Source: Clostridiales bacterium (GTDB taxonomy: Bacteria > Bacillota > Clostridia > Oscillospirales > CAG-272). Taken from it: a stretch of 35,780 bases of DNA. Shown one piece after another: positions 1-7,362 of this stretch. The position numbers were made by a program, and so were the translations under genes. The notes beneath the pieces are model-generated. The model worked only from the letters and a program-made list of their open reading frames with translations. It ran no database searches and was not told the origin of the DNA. The stretch spans positions 1 to 35,780 of the forward strand of contig JAAYQM010000102.1 in NCBI GenBank assembly GCA_012519315.1, in the 5' to 3' direction. Each line of letters opens with the position of its first letter. The stretch's first letter is position 1.

Positions 1-796
1 TGCTTTGCATGACTATAAGTAAAACGGATACAAAGATGAGGACAGGCCTCCATATTTTGCGCCCGGCCATGCGCACCAAAAAGGGTATAGCGAGAATTCC
101 CGTCCATAGCAGCGTATTGAGAAGGCTATGCCCGAGATATTTCTTCCATACAATCAGATCGCCGGTCATCTGCCCGAGGCGGAGGTTAAAAAAGTTGCCT
201 TGAAGATAACCGGCAATTAAGATGCCGAACAGAAAGGTAAGGGCAAAATCAAATAAGCGTCCCCTTAATATGAGAAGCAGAGCGCCCAGTATTATAAAAA
301 CAGCAAGAGCGGACAGCAAAAGGGGGAGCCAAATATCCGCAAACAAAAAATCGAACTGTTCGCTGTTGTTAATGAAAAGATCATAGGTCCCGAAAATAAA
401 GAAGGTAAATACAAAAGAAAAACAGACAATAGAGGCGAGCAGCAGTCTCTGACGAAAGGGACGGCTGTCCGACCATAAAAATTGCCATCTGCCCATTTGA
501 ATACCCGGGGCGGAGGTGGCAGCATTTTTTTGAAGGGCGGCTTTATATTGCGGTGATTTTTTTGCCTCTCTAGCCACCTTACGGCGGAGCATATTCACCC
601 TGAAATTAATTACAAAAGCCTTTATTTTTGCGGACATGGTTGCAAAGATAACACCGAGAGAAATGAGCAGACCGGCCACAATCTGAATTATGTAGGATGT
701 AGTTGCCGGGTCGATATAGGCATTTGCCGTTATGGTGCACAGCAGCATAAAGCATATAATAAGGTAAGCTGCACTGAGAACTCTTCTTGGTTTCAT
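1..796 (-). CDS. Polytopic membrane protein, 5' part (possible membrane domain of a sulfatase/phosphoglycerol-transferase-like protein)
   Basis: An open frame runs leftward from an ATG at 794-796 to the window edge without a stop, giving about 265 residues; the 3' end is outside. An AGGAGA ribosome binding site lies about 8 bases upstream. The N-terminus has a hydrophobic segment (residues 8-25), then the motif AYIDPATTSYIIQ followed by a second hydrophobic segment. A charged stretch (about 60-125) precedes at least four more membrane segments, and YLQGNFFNLRLGQMTGD lies in a loop. From memory, these two motifs resemble the membrane half of clostridial alkaline-phosphatase-superfamily proteins related to lipoteichoic acid synthase. 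No catalytic domain is inside the window, so the function is inferred. It is divergent from the lipoprotein/MBOAT/DHHW cassette, which also fits a cell-surface polymer role. The coding call is firm and the family call is tentative. Confidence 0.7.
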   Translation of the reverse strand, partial: MKPRRVLSAAYLIICFMLLCTITANAYIDPATTSYIIQIVAGLLISLGVIFATMSAKIKAFVINFRVNMLRRKVAREAKKSPQYKAALQKNAATSAPGIQMGRWQFLWSDSRPFRQRLLLASIVCFSFVFTFFIFGTYDLFINNSEQFDFLFADIWLPLLLSALAVFIILGALLLILRGRLFDFALTFLFGILIAGYLQGNFFNLRLGQMTGDLIVWKKYLGHSLLNTLLWTGILAIPFLVRMAGRKIWRPVLIFVSVLLIVMQS

Positions 797-1101
797 CGGG
801 ATTTTCTCCTAAAAATGTTATAAGAATGTCAAAAAATTATAAGACTGAAATTTGTGAAAATTTAATAAAATTGTACAATACACAAAATATATGGTATCAC
901 ATTTTTGGCGATAAATCAACATATTTTTGCTTGTTTGTTTTTGGTGAAATTTAATTGCCGGCGACCGGTTTTGTCCTTGTCAGGTATTATTTCATGCTTT
1001 ACAATAGGGTTTAGGATTAATATGAAAAATGGTTGGAACTATTCTGTATAATTCACGTCTAATTCTCAGTAATCACATAAGAGAATAAAGGAGACAAATC
1101 T
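797..1101. other. Divergent intergenic region, AT-rich, no gene seen
   Basis: This AT-rich spacer separates the leftward membrane protein from the rightward lipoprotein gene, so both promoters should lie here. A TATAAT at 1047-1052 is a possible minus-10 box for the rightward operon, but I see no good minus-35 at the expected distance. On the minus strand, TTGATT and TACCAT 17 bases apart, in the 880-920 region, could serve the leftward gene, but they are weak. I see no RNA gene, terminator or conserved riboswitch core. Confidence 0.5.
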
Positions 1102-1653
1102 ATGAAAAAAAGATTCGTTTTATTTGCGGCTGTCCTTGTCGCTGCCCTTATGCTGTTTAATCTTGTTGCATGTACTCCGAAGGACGGAAAGAATACCGAA
1201 AACAGCGATACAAACAGCACCGGAGAAAGCACTGCGGGGAATTTAGAGGGCAGTCTTGAAGAGATTATCGAAAAAATATATAAGACCGCAGACCTTGAGG
1301 ATTCCTTTAAAGAATTTATCGAAAACGGCACATTTTATGATGCGGTAACCGCCGAAAAAACGGAATATTACCTCGGTAAGTCTGATATTGAATTTGAAGA
1401 AGCTCTTGCCAGTGAGCCTATGATTCAGCCCGGCGCCTATTCCTTAGTTTTAGTTCGTGTCAAAGAAGGCGCAAATGTAGAAAAAATAGAGAATGAAATC
1501 AGGGAGAATGTAAACCCCACAAAATGGGTCTGCGTTGGTGTTAAGAAGGAGAATGTCATCGTAGACAGTATAGATAATATCATAATATTAATTATGAGCG
1601 ATATTGCCGCTCAGCCCCTGCATGAAGCTTTTCTGGCTTTAGGAAACAAGTAA
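1102..1653 (+). CDS. DUF4358-like lipoprotein
   Basis: This is a 183-residue exported lipoprotein. Residues 1-24 form a lipoprotein signal: two Lys and an Arg, a hydrophobic core, and lipobox LVAC with Cys24 as the lipid-attachment residue. A low-complexity Asn/Thr/Ser/Glu linker (about 25-50) follows. The rest, with YYLGKSDIEF near 90 and a C-terminal half alternating short strands and helices, resembles the DUF4358 family of clostridial lipoproteins as I recall it. The function of that family is unknown, but members are often found beside MBOAT and DHHW genes, as here. The start is supported by AAAGGAG 8 bases upstream. The stop codon directly abuts the ATG of the MBOAT gene, so the two are surely co-transcribed. 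Confidence 0.75.
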   Translation: MKKRFVLFAAVLVAALMLFNLVACTPKDGKNTENSDTNSTGESTAGNLEGSLEEIIEKIYKTADLEDSFKEFIENGTFYDAVTAEKTEYYLGKSDIEFEEALASEPMIQPGAYSLVLVRVKEGANVEKIENEIRENVNPTKWVCVGVKKENVIVDSIDNIIILIMSDIAAQPLHEAFLALGNK

Positions 1654-3057
1654 ATGGTATTTTCAAGCATTAGCTTTTTATATTATTTTCTGCCTGTTTT
1701 TTTGGGACTATATTTTATAGTTCCAAAAAAATTCAAAAATTGTGTTTTGCTTCTTGCCAGCTTGGTGTTTTATTTCTATGGCGAGCGGATATACTGTTTG
1801 GTCATGCTGCTATCGATCGTATCGGGGTATATGCATGGTCTGTGGATTGATAAAAAGAGGAATACCCCATATGGAAGGCTGGCATTAATTTCTTCAATTG
1901 TTTCAAGTGTCGGGGTGCTTTTCTTTTTTAAATATACCGATTTTTTTATCGAAAATATAAATTATATATTTTCGGGCAGAATATCTCCCTTGAAGATTGC
2001 ATTGCCTATCGGTATCAGCTTTTATACCTTTCAGATTATGTCCTATACAATTGATGTCTATCGCAATAAGGCGGGAGTTCAAAAAAACATATTCAACTTT
2101 GCGACCTATGTCGCCCTCTTTCCTCAATTGATTGCAGGTCCTATCGTACGCTATACAACAGTGGAGAAAGAGCTTGAATGTCGCACCCATACCCTTGAAA
2201 AAACAGCTCACGGCATTTGGCGATTTGTCATCGGATTGTCAAAAAAGGTTATATTTGCAAATGCTTTAGGGGAGCTTTGTAAAATTATATCACGCTCAAA
2301 GGAGCAGTCGGTATTATTTTATTGGATGACGGCTTTTGCCTTTGTTTTGCAGGTTTATTATGACTTTTCCGGCTACAGCGATATGGCAATCGGTCTTGGG
2401 AAAATTTTCGGTTTTCATTTTCCTGAAAACTTTAATTACCCTTACATTTCTAAAAGCATTGCCGAGTTTTGGAGAAGATGGCATATATCCCTTGGAACAT
2501 GGTTTCGAGACTATGTATATATTCCCATGGGCGGGAATCGGGTCGGTGTGGCAAAATGGATTCGAAATATCGTTGTAGTATGGTTTTTGACCGGTTTTTG
2601 GCATGGTGCTCAGTGGAATTTTATCCTTTGGGGGTTGCTTTTTGCTCTGCTTTTGGTGATTGAAAGGCTTTTTCTTAAAAAAATACTGGAGAAGCTGCCG
2701 GCGCTTATAAGGCATGTTTATGTTTTGTTCTGTATTATTATTAGCTTTACACTCTTTAATGCCGATTCCCTCGGTGAGGCTGCCAAAAACCTTTCGGGTA
2801 TGTTCGGCTTTCTTGATGTTGCCCTATCGAATCGAGAAACGGTTTATTATGCCAGGAGCTATGCGCTGCTCTTCCTCTTTGCCATGATCGGGGCTACCCC
2901 GATACCGGTGAAAATAATAAACAAGATTGCCGCCGGCAAAAGGGGCAAAAGCTTTATCAATCTGAACAAACCGGTGGTTATCGTTCTTTTGCTCCTTGTT
3001 GTGACAGGGTATTTAATAGACGGCTCCTTTAATCCGTTTTTGTATTTTCGGTTTTAA
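1654..3057 (+). CDS. MBOAT family O-acyltransferase (AlgI/PatA-like)
   Basis: This 467-residue polytopic membrane protein is of the length usual for AlgI-type membrane-bound O-acyltransferases. These move acyl groups, usually acetyl, across the membrane onto an exported polysaccharide or other surface polymer. Signature stretches are present: ALPIGISFYTFQIMSYTIDV (about 110-130), YYDFSGYSDMAIGLGKIFGF (about 233-253), FWRRWHISLGTWFRDYVYIP with His277, and FWHGAQWNFILWG with His317, the likely catalytic histidine of the family. The ATG starts right after the TAA of the lipoprotein gene, with AGGAAAC as ribosome binding site inside that gene. The DHHW gene follows, giving the usual MBOAT plus AlgJ/AlgX-like pairing. 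The acylated substrate cannot be told from this window. Confidence 0.93.
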   Translation: MVFSSISFLYYFLPVFLGLYFIVPKKFKNCVLLLASLVFYFYGERIYCLVMLLSIVSGYMHGLWIDKKRNTPYGRLALISSIVSSVGVLFFFKYTDFFIENINYIFSGRISPLKIALPIGISFYTFQIMSYTIDVYRNKAGVQKNIFNFATYVALFPQLIAGPIVRYTTVEKELECRTHTLEKTAHGIWRFVIGLSKKVIFANALGELCKIISRSKEQSVLFYWMTAFAFVLQVYYDFSGYSDMAIGLGKIFGFHFPENFNYPYISKSIAEFWRRWHISLGTWFRDYVYIPMGGNRVGVAKWIRNIVVVWFLTGFWHGAQWNFILWGLLFALLLVIERLFLKKILEKLPALIRHVYVLFCIIISFTLFNADSLGEAAKNLSGMFGFLDVALSNRETVYYARSYALLFLFAMIGATPIPVKIINKIAAGKRGKSFINLNKPVVIVLLLLVVTGYLIDGSFNPFLYFRF

Positions 3058-3129
3058 ATAATTATATATAAATTGCGCAATACGGGACTGCTTGTGCAGG
3101 CTTGCATGGCAAATACAAGGGAAGAATAC

Positions 3130-4230
3130 ATGAAGGAAAAAATAAGCGATATTGCTGTTGTCATAGGCTTTATTTTCATAATCTATGGCTTTATGCTGGC
3201 AAATTTGTTTTTGCCGGATGCCGATATTTCCTATAGCGAGAGACGTGAATTGGCAAAATTTCCGGAGTTTACATTAAGCAGGCTTTTTTCAGGAGAATGG
3301 CTTGACAAATGCGAGGATTATTTTCTTGATCAATTTGTCTTTCGGGATGAATTAAGGGGGATGAAGGCTTTTACCGGATATTATCTGCTGCTGCAAAAGG
3401 ATAATAACGGTATCTATGTCATTGACGGGATAATCTATAAAACAGAGTACCCCTTGAACGAAAAGTCGGTTTTAAATGCGGCAAGCAAACTGAATGAGGT
3501 ATATGACAAGTATCTTAAGGGCAAAAAGGTTGGTTATTCCATTATACCGGACAAGAATTATTTTACTGCCTCAAAGCACTGGTATCTATCCCTCGATTAT
3601 GAAAAGATGCTTCAGATTATGAATCAAAATGTAAAAAGTATGCAGTATATTGATATATTCCCCTGCTTGGAGCTTGAGGATTATTATAAAACCGATATTC
3701 ACTGGCGTCAGGATAAGATACTTGATGTTGCGGATATGCTTGTTGAAAAAATGGGAGGGGATATCACAGCCGGGGAGCCCTATGTTGAGAAAAGCCTATA
3801 CCCCTTCTACGGCTCATATTATGGTCAGGCGGCTCTTAAATTAAAACCGGATTCCATTGTCTATCTTACGAATGATATTTTAGATAACGCCGTCGTTTAT
3901 GATCATATAGACAAGACCTATAGCAAAGTTTATGTGGAGGATAGGTTCGGGACAGTTGATTCATATGATTTTTTCCTCTCCGGCGCAAAATCAATTATTT
4001 CGATAACAAATCCGGCGCACATTGCAAAAAAAGAGCTGATTGTATTCTGCGATTCCTTTGGAAGCAGCATTGCGCCCTTGTTGCTGAAAAGTTATTCAAA
4101 GGTCACTTTGGTTGACCTTCGATATATGCATACAGATTTGTTGGGGGATTATATCGACTTTTCCGGAGATTGTGATGTGTTGTTTTTATACAATACCCTG
4201 ATTTTAAACAACAGCTATATGCTGAAGTAA
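3130..4230 (+). CDS. DHHW family protein (AlgJ/AlgX-like partner of the MBOAT acyltransferase)
   Basis: This 366-residue protein has an N-terminal membrane anchor (about residues 8-30) and an extracytoplasmic domain. The DHHW-type motif appears as DIHW (Asp189-Trp192), and a likely serine motif FCDSFGSS lies near residue 308; both fit the SGNH-like AlgJ/AlgX/DHHW group, which completes O-acetyl transfer outside the membrane. I chose the ATG at 3130 because AAGGGAAGA lies just upstream and MKEK leads directly into the anchor; an in-frame TTG at 3073 has no good ribosome site. It is the last gene of the lipoprotein-MBOAT-DHHW cassette and is followed by a terminator. The specific acceptor polymer is unknown. 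Confidence 0.85.
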   Translation: MKEKISDIAVVIGFIFIIYGFMLANLFLPDADISYSERRELAKFPEFTLSRLFSGEWLDKCEDYFLDQFVFRDELRGMKAFTGYYLLLQKDNNGIYVIDGIIYKTEYPLNEKSVLNAASKLNEVYDKYLKGKKVGYSIIPDKNYFTASKHWYLSLDYEKMLQIMNQNVKSMQYIDIFPCLELEDYYKTDIHWRQDKILDVADMLVEKMGGDITAGEPYVEKSLYPFYGSYYGQAALKLKPDSIVYLTNDILDNAVVYDHIDKTYSKVYVEDRFGTVDSYDFFLSGAKSIISITNPAHIAKKELIVFCDSFGSSIAPLLLKSYSKVTLVDLRYMHTDLLGDYIDFSGDCDVLFLYNTLILNNSYMLK

Positions 4231-4238
4231 GGAAAAAC

Positions 4239-4282
4239 GCCAAACTCAGTGGCTGTGATGCTACAGAGTTTGGTGCTTTTTT
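4239..4282 (+). terminator. Intrinsic terminator after the MBOAT/DHHW cassette
   Basis: A ten-base-pair stem, CGCCAAACTC (4239-4248) with GAGTTTGGTG (4266-4275, one G-T pair), is followed by C and six T residues. It starts 8 bases after the stop of the DHHW gene and closes that operon before the flagellar promoter. Confidence 0.85.
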
Positions 4283-4345
4283 GCGCAAAAAACGCCATAT
4301 TGTGAAATTTTTATGAAAAAAAGTAAAAACAAAATAAAACACATA

Positions 4346-4373
4346 TTGACAAATGAAGAAAAACGTGTATAAT
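4346..4373 (+). promoter_or_regulatory. Sigma-A promoter of the flagellar operon
   Basis: A perfect minus-35 TTGACA (4346-4351) and a perfect minus-10 TATAAT (4368-4373) are 16 bases apart. Transcription would begin near 4380, giving a leader of about 250 bases that contains the c-di-GMP riboswitch before flgB. The near-consensus boxes suggest strong constitutive initiation, with control left to the leader. Confidence 0.85.
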
Positions 4374-4419
4374 AATACATAATATAAAAAATAAATAAGA
4401 TTTTATCTAATAAAATTTA

Positions 4420-4506
4420 ATATTTGGTAAACCTGTCGAAAGACAGCGACACAAAGCTTTAGGGCCTAAAGGACTTTTGTTTATATCCAATGGCAGCCAG
4501 TTGCGT
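4420..4506 (+). promoter_or_regulatory. c-di-GMP-I (GEMM) riboswitch aptamer
   Basis: The core follows the GEMM-I pattern. It has GGTAAACC (4426-4433); a CTGTC stem (4433-4437) capped by the conserved GAAA tetraloop and closed by GACAG (4442-4446); then CGACACAAAGC, AGGGCCTAAAGG (the tetraloop-receptor side) and ATGGCAGCCAGTTGC (4490-4504). P1 can form between GTAAAC (4427-4432) and GTTGC (4500-4504). One departure from the usual core is GACAC where GACGC is common. A terminator with a matching repeat follows, so ligand binding should end transcription before flgB. This is the arrangement known for the flgB-operon riboswitch of Clostridioides difficile. Confidence 0.88.
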
Positions 4507-4515
4507 TTTTTAACT

Positions 4516-4544
4516 CGAGTATTGTATCCATACTCGTGTTTTTT
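4516..4544 (+). terminator. First hairpin of the riboswitch expression platform, possible weak terminator
   Basis: CGAGTAT (4516-4522) pairs with ATACTCG (4530-4536) around a seven-base loop and is followed by TG and six T residues (4539-4544). It lies between the two strands of the proposed antiterminator. It may be a weak terminator or only a spacer helix. It does not use aptamer sequence, so by itself it would not be ligand-controlled. Confidence 0.5.
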
Positions 4545-4546
4545 CT

Positions 4547-4575
4547 GCAACTGTTTTTTACAGTTGCTTTTTTTT
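4547..4575 (+). terminator. Riboswitch-controlled intrinsic terminator
   Basis: GCAACTGT (4547-4554) pairs perfectly with ACAGTTGC (4560-4567) around five T residues and is followed by eight T residues. Its 3' strand CAGTTGC also occurs at 4498-4504, where it includes the P1 3' strand of the aptamer. When P1 is open, the upstream copy can pair with GCAACTG and prevent this terminator. Confidence 0.85.
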
Positions 4576-4633
4576 GTAATTTTTAATGTTTTAGTCAATT
4601 AATGTGATAACTAGAGAAAGAAGGGTGTGTATT

Positions 4634-4996
4634 ATGTTTGAGCTGAGAAATTCTTCATTGATGGAAAAAACCTTAGATGCCCTGTGGCTTCGGCAGAAAG
4701 TGATTTCAAACAACATCGCAAATGTTGATACCCCTGAGTTTAAAAGCTCAAAGGTTATCTTTGAGGAGCTTCTTGATGAGGCAATGCTTGAGACCTCGGA
4801 CATCAAAAAAACAAATGTACCCGATGCAAAGGTTGTCAGAACAAAGGATATTTCAATTCGGGAAGATGGCAACAATGTTGACATCGATAAGGAAAACCTT
4901 GAGCTGTACCGTGTACAAATTCAATATGAATACATGGTACGAAAGATATCCGACCAGTTCTCGAATATAAAAACGGTATTAAAAGAAGGCAGATAA
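4634..4996 (+). CDS. flgB: Flagellar proximal rod protein FlgB
   Basis: This is a 120-residue rod subunit of the flagellar basal body, exported by the flagellar secretion system. The N-terminal rod-family motif is NNIANVDTPEFKSS (about 25-38), and the C-terminal helix ends in YEYMVRKISDQFSNIKTVLK, as in other FlgB proteins; the length is normal. I chose the ATG at 4634, preceded by GAAAGAAGGG, over an in-frame GTG at 4604, because MFELRNSSLMEKTLDAL is the expected N-terminus. It is the first gene of the operon and lies 58 bases after the riboswitch terminator T-tract. Confidence 0.95.
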   Translation: MFELRNSSLMEKTLDALWLRQKVISNNIANVDTPEFKSSKVIFEELLDEAMLETSDIKKTNVPDAKVVRTKDISIREDGNNVDIDKENLELYRVQIQYEYMVRKISDQFSNIKTVLKEGR

Positions 4997-5027
4997 ATCA
5001 AAAGATTGAAAAGGAGGAAGTGAACCG

Positions 5028-5450
5028 ATGTCTTTTTTGTCAAGTCTTAATATTGCCGGTTCGGCTCTTACAGCGCAACGACTTAGAATGGACATTATAT
5101 CTCAAAACATTGCGAATGCCGATACTACAAGAACCGAGGAGGGTGGTCCCTATACAAGAAAGGTTGTAGTAATGGAGGAAAGAGCGGATTTTGGGGACAT
5201 GATGAAGAGCAAGGCAGCCGGCAAGGGTGTTGAGGTAACCGCTATAAAGGAGGATCCCTCAGAATATAAGCTGGTTTATGAGCCGGGGCATGCCGATGCG
5301 GACGAAAACGGGTATGTCAAATATCCAAATGTCGACATGGTAAAGGAAATAATGGATATGATGTCAGCATCACGAGCTTATGAAGCAAATGTCACAGCTG
5401 TTAATGCAGTGAAGACAATGGCTGCAAGTGCTCTGAAAATTGGCAGATAA
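5028..5450 (+). CDS. flgC: Flagellar proximal rod protein FlgC
   Basis: This 140-residue rod protein partners FlgB in the proximal rod. It begins with a typical rod/hook helix (SLNIAGSALTAQRLRMDIIS), followed by the family motif QNIANADTTRTEEGGPY (about residues 26-42). It ends with the conserved helix EIMDMMSASRAYEANVTAVN. The ribosome binding site AAAGGAGGAAG is excellent. It follows flgB by 31 bases and precedes fliE by 14. Confidence 0.96.
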   Translation: MSFLSSLNIAGSALTAQRLRMDIISQNIANADTTRTEEGGPYTRKVVVMEERADFGDMMKSKAAGKGVEVTAIKEDPSEYKLVYEPGHADADENGYVKYPNVDMVKEIMDMMSASRAYEANVTAVNAVKTMAASALKIGR

Positions 5451-5464
5451 AAGAGGGGGAGAAA

Positions 5465-5761
5465 ATGAGTATTTCACCAATTTCACCCGTAAGTGACATC
5501 GGCGGTGTCGTAAGTAAAAAAATATCGTCACCGTCAGGTATTGACACATTTAAAAACATGCTTAATGACCTTGTAAACAATGTTAACGAGGCGGAGGCAA
5601 CGGCCGCTGAGGATATAATGAAGATCGCATCAGGGGAGGCCGATGATCTCCACACAATAATAATCAACTCGCAGAAGGCGGAGCTTGCGGTTTTAACCGC
5701 TGTTCAGATTCGCAACAAGGTGCTGGATGCTTACAAAGAAATCATGAACATATCACTGTAA
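5465..5761 (+). CDS. fliE: MS ring-rod junction protein FliE
   Basis: This 98-residue protein connects the MS ring (FliF) to the rod and is needed to open the export gate. It has the FliE layout: a variable N-terminus, FKNMLNDLVNNVNEAEATAA in the middle, then a conserved C-terminal part with DDLHTIIINSQKAELAVLTA and VLDAYKEIMNISL. A GAGGGGGAGAA ribosome site precedes the ATG. It lies between flgC and fliF, its usual place. Confidence 0.95.
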   Translation: MSISPISPVSDIGGVVSKKISSPSGIDTFKNMLNDLVNNVNEAEATAAEDIMKIASGEADDLHTIIINSQKAELAVLTAVQIRNKVLDAYKEIMNISL

Positions 5762-5791
5762 ACCTTTAAAATTTGAGATGACGGAGACTGT

Positions 5792-7357
5792 ATGGATATT
5801 ACTGCTTATTATTCCAAGATCACCGATTATGTAAAAAAAATTGACAAGAAAAAGAAAAAAACATATCTATTTTTACTGGGTTTCTGTCTTACGACGGCAG
5901 TAATATTGGCAATCATCCTCAATCGCAAAAATTACATCGTTCTGTACAGAAATCTTGATATAACCGAGTGCGCTGAAATCGTTTCTACGCTGGAGGAGAT
6001 GGGAATCCCACACAAGGTGAAAAATGAGAACACGATTTTGGTTCGGGACAAGGATGAGCCGTCGGTAAAATTGCAGCTAGCGTCGAAGGGATATCCCAAA
6101 TCGGCATTGAATTATGATATTTTCACACAGAATATCAACTTTATGACAACCGATTTTGAAAAGACGCAGTACAGCCTGTATCAGCTTCAGGAGAGACTTG
6201 CCGCTGCAATAGAAACTATGAGCGTTGTCAACGATGCGATAGTGACCATAACATTGCCGGATAACAGATTTACGATTTTAGACGAGGATAAGATAGAACC
6301 CAGCGCGTCCGTTTTGCTGAAGGTCATGGGCGGCGTTTCTATGACCGGTCAGCAGATAAGGGGAATCGAGCAATTAGTCGCAAAAAGCGTGCCCGGACTT
6401 GTTGCGGAGAATATTTCCATCATTAATCAGGACGGCATCGTATTGAACAATACAGAGGATGAGACTTTGAGTGATGCCGCGGGCAGATTCAGCGCCCAAA
6501 AGGAGATATCCGGTCTATATGCCGCGCGTATCAAGTCGGTTCTAGCTCCAATATACGGGGATGACGGTGTAAGCGTCGGTGTCAATGTGATATTGGATTT
6601 CGATACCAAGATCATAGAAAGCATCGATTATTCGACTGAGGACGGAAAAACCGGTATTATCGGCAACTTTGATCAGACTTACGAGGGGTCGGCGCCAACC
6701 GGGCAAAACGGGGGCGTTCCGGGAACGGACAGCAACTCCGAGATCCCCGGATATGTGACGATTGACCCCTCGGACACAGAGGGAAGCGTTTCGAGCAAGG
6801 TCAGTATCGATTATCTGGTTGACTATGTAAAGCAGCAGATTCAGAAGCAAGGCGCCGAAATAAAGGATGTAACGGTGTCGGTGCTTATCGACAAAAGTGA
6901 GATGTCTGAGATTGAGAGCGCAAATCTCAAGTCGATTGTAGCAAATACAGCCGGCGTTGATCTCGATAAAGTCGCGCTATATAACATGGAGTTTAAAAAA
7001 CTTGACGGCGGCTCGGTAATTACTCCCCCCGAAAACAAATCGATTATCGCAGAGCTTTTAGAATCTAAATATTTGCCTCTGTTGGTTGTCTCAGTGCTGG
7101 CAATACTGCTTATTGTTACTTTGATTATACTTTTTGTGGTTATAAGGAAAAAGAACAAAGCGAAAAAACTTCTCCTTGCCGCAAAAGCTGCTGCAACAGA
7201 AGCGGGAGCCGGTGCAGAAGAAGAAATAAAGGAAATACATATCAACAGGGATAGCAGAGAAAAGCAGCTTGCTAATGAAATACGTGAATTTTCGCTGAAA
7301 TCTCCTGAGATTACGGCAATGCTGCTTCGTACCTTATTGAAGGGAGACACGGAATAA
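5792..7357 (+). CDS. fliF: Flagellar MS-ring protein FliF
   Basis: This 521-residue protein forms the membrane-embedded MS ring, the base on which the C ring and rod assemble. It has an N-terminal membrane segment (about 25-45) and ring-building domains, including YRNLDITECAEIVSTLEEMG (about 52-72). A Gly/Ser/Asp-rich variable stretch (about 290-330) precedes a second membrane segment near 423-450. The cytoplasmic tail ends in EFSLKSPEITAMLLRTLL, the FliG-binding helix. Length and domain order are normal. CGGAG lies 6 bases before the ATG. The stop is 5 bases before fliG. Confidence 0.97.
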   Translation: MDITAYYSKITDYVKKIDKKKKKTYLFLLGFCLTTAVILAIILNRKNYIVLYRNLDITECAEIVSTLEEMGIPHKVKNENTILVRDKDEPSVKLQLASKGYPKSALNYDIFTQNINFMTTDFEKTQYSLYQLQERLAAAIETMSVVNDAIVTITLPDNRFTILDEDKIEPSASVLLKVMGGVSMTGQQIRGIEQLVAKSVPGLVAENISIINQDGIVLNNTEDETLSDAAGRFSAQKEISGLYAARIKSVLAPIYGDDGVSVGVNVILDFDTKIIESIDYSTEDGKTGIIGNFDQTYEGSAPTGQNGGVPGTDSNSEIPGYVTIDPSDTEGSVSSKVSIDYLVDYVKQQIQKQGAEIKDVTVSVLIDKSEMSEIESANLKSIVANTAGVDLDKVALYNMEFKKLDGGSVITPPENKSIIAELLESKYLPLLVVSVLAILLIVTLIILFVVIRKKNKAKKLLLAAKAAATEAGAGAEEEIKEIHINRDSREKQLANEIREFSLKSPEITAMLLRTLLKGDTE

Positions 7358-7362
7358 ATAAA

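Noticed and set aside
4380-4633. Possible invertible flagellar switch like that between the riboswitch and flgB of Clostridioides difficile
   Set aside because: No pair of long inverted repeats flanks this region; the only inverted repeats are the short hairpins of the expression platform.
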